A DNA stretch of 64,000 nucleotides from the NCBI RefSeq assembly GCF_018131225.1, contig NZ_JAFCMM010000003.1, positions 852,864 to 916,863 of the forward strand. Direction: 5' to 3'. A model generated the notes under the pieces. That model was not told the origin of the DNA. It saw only the letters and a program-made list of their open reading frames with translations, and did not search any database. The translations under genes were made by a program, and so were the position numbers. This document shows, piece after piece, positions 17,759 through 26,139 of this stretch (position 1 is the stretch's first letter; each line of letters begins with the position of its first letter). The DNA comes from Bradyrhizobium sp. U87765 SZCCT0048 (GTDB lineage Bacteria > Pseudomonadota > Alphaproteobacteria > Rhizobiales > Xanthobacteraceae).

Positions 17759-18735
17759 TTGCGCACCTTCGACAGCAGCACGCGCACATCGAGGCGCGGT
17801 GACTGCAACAACAGCACCACCAGCACGACCACCGCCTTGACCACGAGGTTGAACTCCGGCGGAAAGCCGGACAGCAGGATGCCGGTGTTCATCGCCTGGA
17901 TGATCAGCGCACCGAGCACAGCCAGCACCAGGCTGAAGCGTCCGCCCAACAGCGAGGTGCCGCCTACCACCACGGCCAGAATGGCATCGAGTTCGAGCCA
18001 TAGGCCTGCATTGTTGGCGTCGGCGCCGAGAATGTCGGCCGCCGCGATCAGCCCCGCCAGTGCGGCACACAGGCTGCACCAGACATAGACCGCCATGATC
18101 ATGGCGCGAGTGCCGACGCCGGCGAGCGCGCTGGCCCGGGCATTGCCGCCGGTCGCCTCGATCATCAGGCCAAGCGCCGTGCCGCGCACCAGCGTGATGG
18201 TCAGCAGCAGCATGGCGGCGGCGATCGCGACCGCGGCCGGAATTCCGCCCACCGAACCGCCGCCGAGCCAGGCCAGCGCGGGCGACGTGAAGGTGACAAT
18301 GCGCCCTTCGGTGATGAGCTGGGCGATGCCGCGGCCGGCCACCATCAGGATCAGTGTCGCGACGATGGGCTGGATGCCGAGCACCGCCACCAGAAAGCCG
18401 TTCCACAGCCCGCACAACAGGCCGGCACCGAGCGCAGCGGCGAGCACAAGCGGAAGCGGGTGTGTATCGGCAAGGCTCGCCGCGATCGCGCCGGAGATCG
18501 CCATGACAGCACCAACCGACAGATCGATGCCGCGCGTGGCGATCACCAGCACCATGCCCAGCGACAGCAGCGCCACCGGTGCGCCGCGGTTGAAGACGTC
18601 GATCAGGCTGCCGAACAGCCGGCCGTCCTGCAGCCGCAGGTCGAAGAACTGCGGCGACACCGTCCAGTTGATCGCCAGGATGGTCAGAAAGGCGAGCACC
18701 TGGGGCAGCCCGGCACGCGGCAGACGGATCGCCAT
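17755..18735 (-). CDS. ytfT: Sugar ABC transporter permease, YtfT type
   Basis: A 326-residue permease with ATRGIDLSVGAVMAI and GGTSLLGGRFSL signatures. ATG at 18735 is chosen because GGAGG at 18745-18749 gives normal spacing; the in-frame GTG at 18741 would be too close. It follows ytfR directly (stop 18738-18740). Confidence 0.88.
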   Translation of the reverse strand: MAIRLPRAGLPQVLAFLTILAINWTVSPQFFDLRLQDGRLFGSLIDVFNRGAPVALLSLGMVLVIATRGIDLSVGAVMAISGAIAASLADTHPLPLVLAAALGAGLLCGLWNGFLVAVLGIQPIVATLILMVAGRGIAQLITEGRIVTFTSPALAWLGGGSVGGIPAAVAIAAAMLLLTITLVRGTALGLMIEATGGNARASALAGVGTRAMIMAVYVWCSLCAALAGLIAAADILGADANNAGLWLELDAILAVVVGGTSLLGGRFSLVLAVLGALIIQAMNTGILLSGFPPEFNLVVKAVVVLVVLLLQSPRLDVRVLLSKVRK

Positions 18736-18737
18736 CG

Positions 18738-20276
18738 TCACGCCTCCGGTCCGGGACGCACCCCATCGGCGGCAATCGCCGCGACGATCGCGCTGACGTT
18801 GATGGCCTCGCCCTGCAGCGTCTCGACATGGGCGCGGTCGCGCAGCACGATCACCTCGTCAGCATAGGCGACAATCTCCTCCAGTTCCGACGACACCACG
18901 AGCAGCGCCAGCCCGTCGGCGCACAGCTGGCGGATGAGCCGGATGATCTCCGCATGGGCGCCGACATCGATGCCGCGGGTCGGCTCGTCGAGGATCAGCA
19001 GCCTTGGCTGCGTCGCCAGCCAGCGCGCCAGCAGCGCCTTCTGCTGGTTGCCGCCGGACAGCAGGCCGATCGGACGCTCCGGATCGGCCGGGCGGATGTC
19101 CAGCAGCGTGATGAAACGTCGCGCGATATCGTCCTGCTCGCGCCGCGACAACGGGCGAAGCAGGCCGCGGCGCGCCTGCAGCGCCAGCACGATGTTCTCA
19201 CGCACCGTCAGCTCGGCGACGATGCCCTCCGTCTTGCGCTCCTCGGGGCAATAGCCGAAGCCATGGCGCACCGCGTCGCGCGGCGAGCGCAACCGCGCGG
19301 CCTTCCCTTCGACCTCGACCGTGCCGCCATCGGCACGCTCGGCCCCGAACACCAGACGTGCCGTTTCCGTCCGTCCCGAGCCGAGCAGGCCGGCGAGGCC
19401 GACCACCTCGCCGCTGCGCAGCGCGAGATCGAACGGCGCGAGATAGCCGGACTTGCCGAACGCGGAAAACGTCGCGTAGGCCGGTCGCACCGGCGCGGCC
19501 GACGACCGCGCGCGCGCCGTCGTGGCGTCGCCGAGCTCGCGCCCCAGCATCATGTGAATGAGCTCGATCCGCGGCAGCTCCGCAGTCCTGCGCTCGCCGA
19601 CCAGGCGGCCGTTGCGCAGCACGGTGATCCGATCGCAGACCGCATAGACCTGTTCAAGGAAGTGAGTCACGAACAGGATGCCGATGCCGCGCGCGGCAAG
19701 CTGGCGCATGACCGAGAACAGGATCTCGACCTCGTGCTTGTCGAGGCTGGCGGTCGGCTCGTCGAGGATCAGCACCCGCGCGGACATGTCGACGGCGCGG
19801 GCGATGGCAGTGATATGCTGCACGGCAACCGCATAATCGCCGAGCGGCGCGGCGACGTCGATGTGCAGCCCGAAGCCGTCCAGCAGAGCCGACGCACGAC
19901 GCCGCATCTCGCGCTCGCGCACCAGGCCGAAGCGGGTGGGCTGTCGCCCGAGAAACAGGTTCTGCGCCACCGAGAGATTCGGCAGCAGATTGACCTCCTG
20001 GTAGACCGTGGCGATGCCGACCTTGAGCGCCGCCTCGGCCGAGCGCGGCGCGATCTCGACGCCGGCGAGATTCACGGTCCCAGCGTCGCGAGACAGCGCG
20101 CCGGTGATCGTCTTGATCAGCGTCGACTTGCCGGCGCCGTTCTCGCCGAGCAAGGCATGGATCTCGCCGGCCCGCAGGCTGAAGTCGACCGCGTCGAGGG
20201 CGCGGACCCCGGCAAAACTCTTGCTGAGGCCGCGCACGTCGAGCAGCGGGATGTCGCGGTCGACAACCTCAGGCAT
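18738..20276 (-). CDS. ytfR: Sugar ABC transporter ATP-binding protein, YtfR type
   Basis: A 512-residue duplicated ABC ATPase with Walker A GENGAGKSTLIK, Walker B VLILDEPTASLD, second signature SGGNQQKALLARWL and LILDEPTRGIDVG. The second P-loop is degenerate (GLLGSGRTETAR), normal for this family. ATG at 20276 (MPEVVDRD) starts 32 bp after ytfQ. Confidence 0.9.
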   Translation of the reverse strand: MPEVVDRDIPLLDVRGLSKSFAGVRALDAVDFSLRAGEIHALLGENGAGKSTLIKTITGALSRDAGTVNLAGVEIAPRSAEAALKVGIATVYQEVNLLPNLSVAQNLFLGRQPTRFGLVREREMRRRASALLDGFGLHIDVAAPLGDYAVAVQHITAIARAVDMSARVLILDEPTASLDKHEVEILFSVMRQLAARGIGILFVTHFLEQVYAVCDRITVLRNGRLVGERRTAELPRIELIHMMLGRELGDATTARARSSAAPVRPAYATFSAFGKSGYLAPFDLALRSGEVVGLAGLLGSGRTETARLVFGAERADGGTVEVEGKAARLRSPRDAVRHGFGYCPEERKTEGIVAELTVRENIVLALQARRGLLRPLSRREQDDIARRFITLLDIRPADPERPIGLLSGGNQQKALLARWLATQPRLLILDEPTRGIDVGAHAEIIRLIRQLCADGLALLVVSSELEEIVAYADEVIVLRDRAHVETLQGEAINVSAIVAAIAADGVRPGPEA

Positions 20277-20308
20277 GGGTCCGGCGCTCCCGCCGTCCCT
20301 GCCTGACC

Positions 20309-21283
20309 TCAATAGCCCTGGTCCTTCTTGCTGTCGTAAATCTTCTGCGGATTGTCCGCCGCGGTGTAGAGCCTGGACTCCGTCTGGATCCACTTCGGCG
20401 GCACGGTGCCCTTGGTCTTGTAGGCGATGATCGCGTCGAACGCCGGCCCGGACATGTTCGGCGTCAATTCGACCGTGGCATTGGCCTCGCCAGCCACCAT
20501 CGCCTTGAAGATATCAGGCACCGAGTCGATCGACACGGTAAGGATGTCCTTGCCGGGCTTGAGGCCGGCTTCCTTCATCGCCTGGATGGCGCCCACCATC
20601 ATGTCGTCGTTATGGGCATAGACTGCGCAGATGCTCTTGCCGCCGCCTTCGGCCTTGATGAAGCTCTCCATCACTTCCTTGCCCTTGGCGCGGGTGAAGT
20701 CACCGGTCTGGCTGCGCACGACCTTGATGTTGGGATGCTTGGCGACCGCGGTGTCGAACCCCTTCTTGCGGTTGACCGCGACGCTGGCGCCCACGGTGCC
20801 CTGCAGTTCGACCACGTTGCAGGCCTTGTCGCCGACGCTCTTGGCGAGCCAGTCGCCGGCGACCTCGCCTTCGTGCACGCTGTCGGAGGTCACGGCCGTA
20901 AGATAGAGGTCCTTGCCCGACGGATCGATGTCGCGGTCGAGCAGCACGACTGGAATTTTCGCTTCCTTCGCTTCCTTGAGCACCGCATCCCATCCCGTCG
21001 CCACCACCGGCGCGAGGAAGATGGCGTCGACGCCCTGCGCAATGAAGGAGCGGATCGCCTTGATCTGGTTCTCCTGCTTCTGCTGGGCGTCGGCGATCTT
21101 GAAGTTGATGTTGCGCTTCTTGGCTTCGGTCTTGGCGACCGATGTCTCGGCCGCGCGCCAGCCGGATTCGGAGCCGATCTGCGAAAATCCGATGGTCAGT
21201 TCGGCAGCGTGAGCGTTGGGGACGAACGCCGGGGCGGTCATGACCGCGGCAGCGAGCAGGGACTTCAGGAACGAACGTGGCAT
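20309..21283 (-). CDS. ytfQ: Periplasmic sugar-binding protein, YtfQ type
   Basis: A 324-residue binding protein with a signal peptide ending PNAHA and a mature start AELTIGFSQIGSESGWR, which is characteristic of YtfQ (galactofuranose/galactose binding). Further conserved parts are IAQGVDAIFLAPVV, VLLDRDIDPSGKD and AVYAHNDDMMVGAIQA. First gene of an eight-gene operon running to the lactonase gene. GGGAGAAAC precedes the ATG. Confidence 0.92.
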   Translation of the reverse strand: MPRSFLKSLLAAAVMTAPAFVPNAHAAELTIGFSQIGSESGWRAAETSVAKTEAKKRNINFKIADAQQKQENQIKAIRSFIAQGVDAIFLAPVVATGWDAVLKEAKEAKIPVVLLDRDIDPSGKDLYLTAVTSDSVHEGEVAGDWLAKSVGDKACNVVELQGTVGASVAVNRKKGFDTAVAKHPNIKVVRSQTGDFTRAKGKEVMESFIKAEGGGKSICAVYAHNDDMMVGAIQAMKEAGLKPGKDILTVSIDSVPDIFKAMVAGEANATVELTPNMSGPAFDAIIAYKTKGTVPPKWIQTESRLYTAADNPQKIYDSKKDQGY

Positions 21284-21368
21284 CGCGTTTCTCCCGATTT
21301 TTTTGGCTGCACCGCTTCTGTGAGCGTGTCAGTGCGCGGCAGACTGGCATGGAAGGCCCGACCTGACG

Positions 21369-21385
21369 AGTCATATTATTTGACT
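21369..21385. promoter_or_regulatory. 17-bp palindrome upstream of ytfQ, candidate GntR operator
   Basis: AGTCATATTATTTGACT, with perfect AGTCA/TGACT arms and a near-symmetric AT core, 86 bp upstream of the ytfQ start. On the - strand the core contains TAATAT, which could be the -10 box, so a bound repressor would block transcription. A second small inverted repeat, CCCAC-GTT-GTGGG, lies at 21395-21407. Confidence 0.5.
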
Positions 21386-21562
21386 ATTTTTCTTCCCACG
21401 TTGTGGGTCGATCGCTGCACGGCCTGGAACTCACATCCCCCGGAGCGGTGCGACGCGACAGCGGCGACGCACAATGCGAAAGCCCGCAGCATATCGCTGG
21501 ACGATCACCTGCCGGCCACTCGCCGACAATGCCCGGTGACGCTTGCCGGCGAATGACACGGC

Positions 21563-22006
21563 TTATGAATCGGGACCGAATCCCACCGTGGCACTGGCGC
21601 CGAAGCGGCCGAGCAGATCACGCAACGTCACCATCTCCGCACGCGTGAAGCGGCGATCGAGGTCACGATCGAAACTCATCGCCCCCTGCCGCAGCTTGTG
21701 AAATGTCGCCCGCCCCTTCGCGGTGAGCGCCACCACCTGCACCCGCCGGTTCTCCGGCAGGCGTTTGCGCGTCAGCAGACCATCGCGCTCCATGCCACCG
21801 AGATGATGGGTCAGTGTCGGGCCGCGCACGCCGATCGCCGCGGCAAGGTCGGCCTGGGTGCGATGGGCGCCATCCATCAGCGCCAGCAGGATCAGCCACA
21901 CCGGCCGCGAGCCGCCTCTGGCTGCCAGTTCGTCCTCGAAGGCGCGGCTGACCGCCTTGGCGGTCTGCACCAGCAGCAGTCCGATCGGCTTGCCTTCCCG
22001 CATCAT
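21563..22006 (-). CDS. MarR-family transcriptional regulator
   Basis: A 147-residue winged-helix regulator. The recognition region is RTQADLAAAIGVRGPTLTHHLGGMERDGLLTRKRLPENRR, the classic MarR helix and wing. It is divergent from the small membrane protein gene at 22096. The shared 89-bp spacer holds two copies of TAGACATCTA, the expected binding site. The ligand is unknown. Confidence 0.9.
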   Translation of the reverse strand: MMREGKPIGLLLVQTAKAVSRAFEDELAARGGSRPVWLILLALMDGAHRTQADLAAAIGVRGPTLTHHLGGMERDGLLTRKRLPENRRVQVVALTAKGRATFHKLRQGAMSFDRDLDRRFTRAEMVTLRDLLGRFGASATVGFGPDS

Positions 22007-22018
22007 CGCCTCAATTGA

Positions 22019-22043
22019 TAGACATCTAACAGTTAGACATCTA
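22019..22043. promoter_or_regulatory. Duplicated TAGACATCTA, candidate MarR operator
   Basis: Two exact copies of the near-palindrome TAGACATCTA at 22019-22028 and 22034-22043, centres 15 bp apart, between divergent marR and membrane-protein genes. Confidence 0.6.
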
Positions 22044-22047
22044 TGAT
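22019..22047 (+). promoter_or_regulatory. Putative promoter of the small membrane protein gene
   Basis: TAGACA (22019-22024), a 17-bp spacer, then TATGAT (22042-22047), each one mismatch from the sigma-70 consensus. Both operator repeats overlap it, which suggests repression by the divergent MarR. Confidence 0.55.
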
Positions 22048-22095
22048 TATATCAGCCCGGCGGCATCCCGCCATCACCTCCTGAAAGGCTTTTCC

Positions 22096-22446
22096 ATGAC
22101 CACAGCCATCATCATCCTGATCGCATTGCACGCCCTGTCCGGCACGTTCTGGGTCGGCTCGACCTTTGCGCTGGCGCGCCAGGGCGGTGCCGGCAGCGAG
22201 GCCCTGTTCCGCCCGCAGATGGGCGCCGCCGTCGTTGCCGTGCTGACCGGCGCGGGCCTGTGGCATCTGCTGCATTCCGCCGGCTTCGGCGCCATGGAGA
22301 AGGTGCTGGTGACCGGCGCGCTCGCCGCCATCGCGGCCGCCGGCGTGCAGGGCGCGTTGAAGAAAAAGCCGGCGGTGGCGCAGCGCATCGCCGCCGTCCT
22401 GCTCGCGATCACCGTGGTGTGCATGGTGACGGCGCGTTACGTCTGA
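22096..22446 (+). CDS. Small integral membrane protein
   Basis: A 116-residue hydrophobic protein with three or four predicted membrane segments (TAIIILIALHALSGTFWVG; VVAVLTGAGLWHLL; VLVTGALAAIAAAG; AVLLAITVVCMVTARYV). No catalytic motif is recognised. Being divergent from a MarR gene with shared operators suggests it is the regulator's target, perhaps in stress tolerance or efflux. ATG at 22096 follows TCCTGAAAGG. Confidence 0.65.
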   Translation: MTTAIIILIALHALSGTFWVGSTFALARQGGAGSEALFRPQMGAAVVAVLTGAGLWHLLHSAGFGAMEKVLVTGALAAIAAAGVQGALKKKPAVAQRIAAVLLAITVVCMVTARYV

Positions 22447-22678
22447 CGTCCTTCGCGCTCCGCCGCATGACGATAGAGGCGCGGCCGGCTCTGCCGATCG
22501 CGCCTTGTTGCTATCCGATAGTCGGGGGCCGCTTCGCCGTCAGTCGCTGTTGAGACGGCGGCGCTCCTCGGGCGTCAGTATCTGCTGCTGCGCCTCACTG
22601 AGGCGGCCGTAGCCGGCGATCTGCACGGCGCTGCCGTCGCGGTAGTCCGGCGCGGCGATCGCGCTTCCCGGGCTGCGA

Positions 22679-23149
22679 TCATCGGCCGACGGGTGGCGCG
22701 TAGACAGGCGCTGAGGGACGATAGGGATAGACCGATACGCCGAAATTTCGGCCATACTGCTGCTGGACGCCGGGAATGTTGACCACACCGATCTTGGGAT
22801 CGGCCGACTTGGCATCGAGCGGCGGAATGTTTGCCGTCGGATTGACCTTGTCGACTTCTTTCTTGAGCTTGTCGTTGAGACAGCCGAAAGAGCGATCGTT
22901 ACCGATGGTCACATCGACGCAGCGCTCGTGCGACCGGCCAGGGCCGGAGCGGCGGCTGGCATCGGCTTCCTGGGACGGCCCACCGATCGTGAAGGGCGTG
23001 GGCGCTGGAGGCGCCGGCGGCTCCAGCACCGACGCGGGCGGGCCGGGCGGCGGTGCGCCGACGACAATCCCCGGCAGCGGCGTGCGCTCCTGCGCCATCG
23101 CTGCAGTTGCAGCCAGCAGCGAAAACATCGCGACGATCGACGCCCTCAT
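22679..23149 (-). CDS. Small secreted protein, possibly frameshifted near its 3' end
   Basis: A 156-residue protein with signal peptide (cleaves after AAMAQ), a proline-rich stretch, then a charged region (CVDVTIGNDRSFGCLNDKLKKEVDKV). No known domain recognised. The frame stops at 22679, but another frame continues to 22540 with coding-like text (APDYRDGSAVQIAGYGRL, LTPEERRRLNSD). A single extra base near 22680 would explain this, giving an original protein of about 201 residues. Last gene of the envelope locus, 26 bp past the transglycosylase gene. Confidence 0.6.
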   Translation of the reverse strand: MRASIVAMFSLLAATAAMAQERTPLPGIVVGAPPPGPPASVLEPPAPPAPTPFTIGGPSQEADASRRSGPGRSHERCVDVTIGNDRSFGCLNDKLKKEVDKVNPTANIPPLDAKSADPKIGVVNIPGVQQQYGRNFGVSVYPYRPSAPVYAPPVGR

Positions 23150-23175
23150 CTGTCACTCCCCCGCGATAGGCGCGC

Positions 23176-23979
23176 TCATGGCCCGCGCCGGACGGCCTGT
23201 CCACCATGCACCTGGATCACGATCGCATTCAGACGGGTGTTGAGAGCCGCGAGATCCACGCGCCCGATCTGCGCACCGGCGAGGCACTTGCGCCCGCAGG
23301 CGCCGCCGCCAGCGCCACCGAAGCGCCCGCGCACGGGATCGCCGAACGTGGCGACGGGCACCGTCCCCGCGACGGCGAAGCCGCGCGCCATCAGCTTGCC
23401 GCGCACCGCCACGCAATAGGCGACCGACAGATGCGAGAAACGCGTCTCGCCGTGACCGGCGCGATACTTCATCGTCGCCGTGCAGAGATCGCCGCCGGCA
23501 AGCTGCCAGGCTCGCGACAGATACTTCACGCCATAGTGGATATTGGTTTCCGGCACCGCGAGATCAGCGAGCGTTCCGGAGAAGCCGAGCATGCGCGCGG
23601 TCGACGGCAGCAGCTGCATCAGCCCGATCTCGCCGACGCCGCCGATCACAGCCGGGTTGTAGCCGCTCTCCACGGCCATGACGGCCTCAGCGATCTCCGG
23701 AGCGAGGCCCGTACGCGCGGTTTCCTTCTCGATCAGCGTGCGGTAGTAGGCGCGCGCATCGGCCGGGCGCTGGGCCGGCACATCGGGCTTGGCCATGACG
23801 TTCTTGGGCGGCTCGGCTGCTGGCTCGGCGGGAGCCTGAGCCTGCTGCTGTTCCGGCAGCTCGACCGCGGCGAAGCGCGGCGCAAACGGCGGCTGCGGCG
23901 TCTCGGCATGCAACGGCGCCGCCGCCAGGACGCTCCCCAGCGCGGCCACCATTCGCAACCTGCCGGCCCACGGCCGCAT
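23176..23979 (-). CDS. Periplasmic lytic transglycosylase (SLT domain)
   Basis: A 267-residue protein with N-terminal signal segment, a Pro/Ala/Gln-rich linker and a transglycosylase domain: catalytic Glu at about residue 104 in MAVESGYNP, then GEIGLMQLLPSTARMLGF and a later NIHYGVKYLSRAW. Such enzymes cleave peptidoglycan, often to make room for envelope-spanning machines. Start ATG at 23979; it begins 1 bp past the stop of the upstream gene, so it belongs to the same unit. Confidence 0.85.
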   Translation of the reverse strand: MRPWAGRLRMVAALGSVLAAAPLHAETPQPPFAPRFAAVELPEQQQAQAPAEPAAEPPKNVMAKPDVPAQRPADARAYYRTLIEKETARTGLAPEIAEAVMAVESGYNPAVIGGVGEIGLMQLLPSTARMLGFSGTLADLAVPETNIHYGVKYLSRAWQLAGGDLCTATMKYRAGHGETRFSHLSVAYCVAVRGKLMARGFAVAGTVPVATFGDPVRGRFGGAGGGACGRKCLAGAQIGRVDLAALNTRLNAIVIQVHGGQAVRRGP

Positions 23980-23980
23980 G

Positions 23981-24463
23981 CTAGTGCTCCTGCGATTCCC
24001 TGGGCTGAAGCGACAGCCGCAAATGCAGTGGCTGCAGCATGTCTGCCGGCGGCGCCCCGACATTGTCGCGCGCCAGCAGCGCACGCAGCGGCGCTGCGAC
24101 ATCGGGCTCTAGACCATCGAAGTCGACACGCTCGACACGGCCACTCGGCAGGATCCAGGTCCGCACCACCACACTGGAAGGCCGACCGCTCTCGACCACG
24201 GCCTGTCCCGCAATGCCGTCCCGCACCTGCCGTGCCACCGTGTCATCGGCGGCGAGCTGCTGCTGGAACTGACTTTGCAATTGCCTGGCGAACGCCTGCC
24301 AGGCAGCTGGCGCCGCTGTCGCTGACTGGAAATCGGCGCGCTGGGCGACGGCCGGCGCAGCCGTACTGCCAAGCCCGACCGTGATCAGCCCGGTGGCCGC
24401 ACCGAGCCAGCGCACGACGCGTCGTGCAAGGCTGTCACCGTTACCAGCGGAATCGACACTCAT
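23981..24463 (-). CDS. TonB C-terminal-domain-like periplasmic protein
   Basis: A 160-residue protein with an N-terminal hydrophobic segment (WLGAATGLITVGLGS) ending near APAVAQ, a helical FARQLQSQFQQQLAAD stretch and a C-terminal TonB_C-like fold (SVVVRTWILPSGRVERVDFDG). It lacks the long proline-rich arm of classical TonB. It is one of four TonB_C-like proteins in this locus. Function inferred from fold and context only. Confidence 0.6.
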   Translation of the reverse strand: MSVDSAGNGDSLARRVVRWLGAATGLITVGLGSTAAPAVAQRADFQSATAAPAAWQAFARQLQSQFQQQLAADDTVARQVRDGIAGQAVVESGRPSSVVVRTWILPSGRVERVDFDGLEPDVAAPLRALLARDNVGAPPADMLQPLHLRLSLQPRESQEH

Positions 24464-24520
24464 CGAACACTCGAAAATTTGGGAGCGGCGCAGGGACGAT
24501 CCCTGCGCCACCGGATCATG

Positions 24521-25045
24521 TCACTGGATGGTCGCTGCGTTGGCTTCCGCCGAGGCATCGCGCACCGGCGCATCGGTCGTCGCGGTAGGGTTCTGGACGG
24601 TCTGGGACTGGGCAGCGCCAAGTTTCTGCAGTTCATCACGCAGATAGGCGATCAGCTCCTGCACGAGGCGATCCCAGATCTCGACCTGGCCGCGCAGGTA
24701 GTTCGGCGCGACGCCACCGGCGACCGAAACGTCGAGGCAGAACACAAGGAAGGGCTGGCTGAGCTGCAGACGGCCGAAGCGACGGGTCACGTTCCAGCGG
24801 TTGACGATGTCGAGCGGCAGTTCGCCCTGCACCTGAAGCGCGGCGACGAACGCGACGTCGGCAAAGCCCTGGTCCTCGCCGACGAAGCGGTTGCCCGGAC
24901 GCACATCGAAGGCAAGGCCCGCCGTCGCCGACCGCAGGTACGGCACGTTGGCGACCGGATCGGTCAACTGCTCGACGCGATAGCCGGAAGCCTGCAGGGT
25001 CTCGCGCAGGGCGTCGAGGGTCAGCGTGGTGACGATATCGGACAT
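24521..25045 (-). CDS. YbjN-domain protein
   Basis: A 174-residue protein lacking a signal peptide, with a YbjN-like domain (TLDALRETLQASGYRVE, FVAALQVQGELPLDIVNRWN). YbjN has a fold like type III secretion chaperones and is thought to assist proteins or regulate, but no reaction is known. The tail is a low-complexity Ala/Thr stretch. Placed between the prolyl isomerase and the TonB-like gene, it might be a cytosolic chaperone for a substrate of the envelope system (inference). Confidence 0.7.
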   Translation of the reverse strand: MSDIVTTLTLDALRETLQASGYRVEQLTDPVANVPYLRSATAGLAFDVRPGNRFVGEDQGFADVAFVAALQVQGELPLDIVNRWNVTRRFGRLQLSQPFLVFCLDVSVAGGVAPNYLRGQVEIWDRLVQELIAYLRDELQKLGAAQSQTVQNPTATTDAPVRDASAEANAATIQ

Positions 25046-25092
25046 GGAAACTCCAAGAGGTTTACGCGTGGATCTAACGCGATGCGGAAAGC

Positions 25093-26139
25093 TTACTTAC
25101 GCGATGTTTCGAGCAGATTCGACAGCGCCAGCTCATTGAGCACCGGCGGATGCTGCTTCAGCAGCTCCGCGAGATAGGCCCGGCGCATCATGTTGGCGCG
25201 CTCGGAGCGGATCTGCTGCACCAGCTGGTCGCGCACTTCGGGCAGCGTCCGGGTGTACGACGCCTTGGTGTCGACGAGCTTGAGGATGTGCCAGCCATCG
25301 TCGAGCCGGATCGGCTCGGACACCGCGTTCTTGGCAAGGCCCATCACCTGCGAGCGGATTTCGGGCCGGATCTGCGTTTCCACGAGCCAGCCGAGGTCGC
25401 CGGTATCGGTCTCGGTACGGGCGATCGCCATGAAGTCGGCGCCCGGCGCCTTGAGCTTGCGCAGCGCTTCGTCGAGCTCCTGCTTGGCCTTGTCTTCGGT
25501 CGCCTTGTCGGCATCCTTCGGCGCCGCGATGAAGATCTGCGCCAGCTGGAACTGGCGCGGCACCAGCAGGGCGGCGCGGTTGGCGTCATAGACCTTCTGC
25601 AGCTCGTCCTCGCTCGGAAAGTTCGCGGGCGGCGTCGACACCGACTGCAGATAGAGTTCGACCAGCGCACTCTCGCGCACCCGCTCGAGCTGCGCATTCA
25701 CGCTCGGCTGCTGCTCCCACTTCTTGGCCTGCAGTTCCTGCAGCACCAGGCGGTTGGCGAGCAGCAGGCGCACTGCCTGACTCAGCAACGCCGGATCCTT
25801 GGAGAGAGCCGCCTGCTCGCGCGGGCCGAGCGTCGCAATATAGCTGCGCAGGTCGTCGGACGAGATATTGGTGTTGCCGACCTTGGCAACGACATCGTCG
25901 CCGGTCGCGCTCTTGCCGGAGGCGAGGCCCTGGGTCACCGGGGCCTGCGGCGCGGCGGCAACCGGCTGCGCAGCCGGCTTCGGCCGCGCGGGGACGGGAG
26001 CCGGAGCCGGGGCGGCGCGCTGCGCCGGAGCCGGCGCCATCGTCTGAGCCAGCGCCATCACGGGCATGCCCGCCAGCGCGACGACGGTCGCGACGGTGGC
26101 GGTCTGCGCAATCCTGAACATCGAGGGCCTGTGACTCAT
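25093..26139 (-). CDS. Periplasmic SurA/PpiC-type peptidyl-prolyl isomerase
   Basis: A 348-residue exported foldase. It has a signal peptide, a Pro/Ala-rich linker to about residue 75, a SurA_N-like helical part (LLANRLVLQELQAKKW) and one rotamase/parvulin domain (LAQIFIAAPKDADKA, GDLGWLVETQI, DGWHILKLVD). It would chaperone outer-membrane proteins through the periplasm; the TpsB-like barrel and porin in the same locus are natural clients. Its ATG overlaps the coiled-coil gene stop by 4 bp. Confidence 0.85.
   Translation of the reverse strand: MSHRPSMFRIAQTATVATVVALAGMPVMALAQTMAPAPAQRAAPAPAPVPARPKPAAQPVAAAPQAPVTQGLASGKSATGDDVVAKVGNTNISSDDLRSYIATLGPREQAALSKDPALLSQAVRLLLANRLVLQELQAKKWEQQPSVNAQLERVRESALVELYLQSVSTPPANFPSEDELQKVYDANRAALLVPRQFQLAQIFIAAPKDADKATEDKAKQELDEALRKLKAPGADFMAIARTETDTGDLGWLVETQIRPEIRSQVMGLAKNAVSEPIRLDDGWHILKLVDTKASYTRTLPEVRDQLVQQIRSERANMMRRAYLAELLKQHPPVLNELALSNLLETSRK

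Noticed and set aside
16775..18829. One 684-codon permease gene
   Set aside because: The first half is ytfT read out of frame. ytfT and yjfF are separate genes overlapping by 4 bp.
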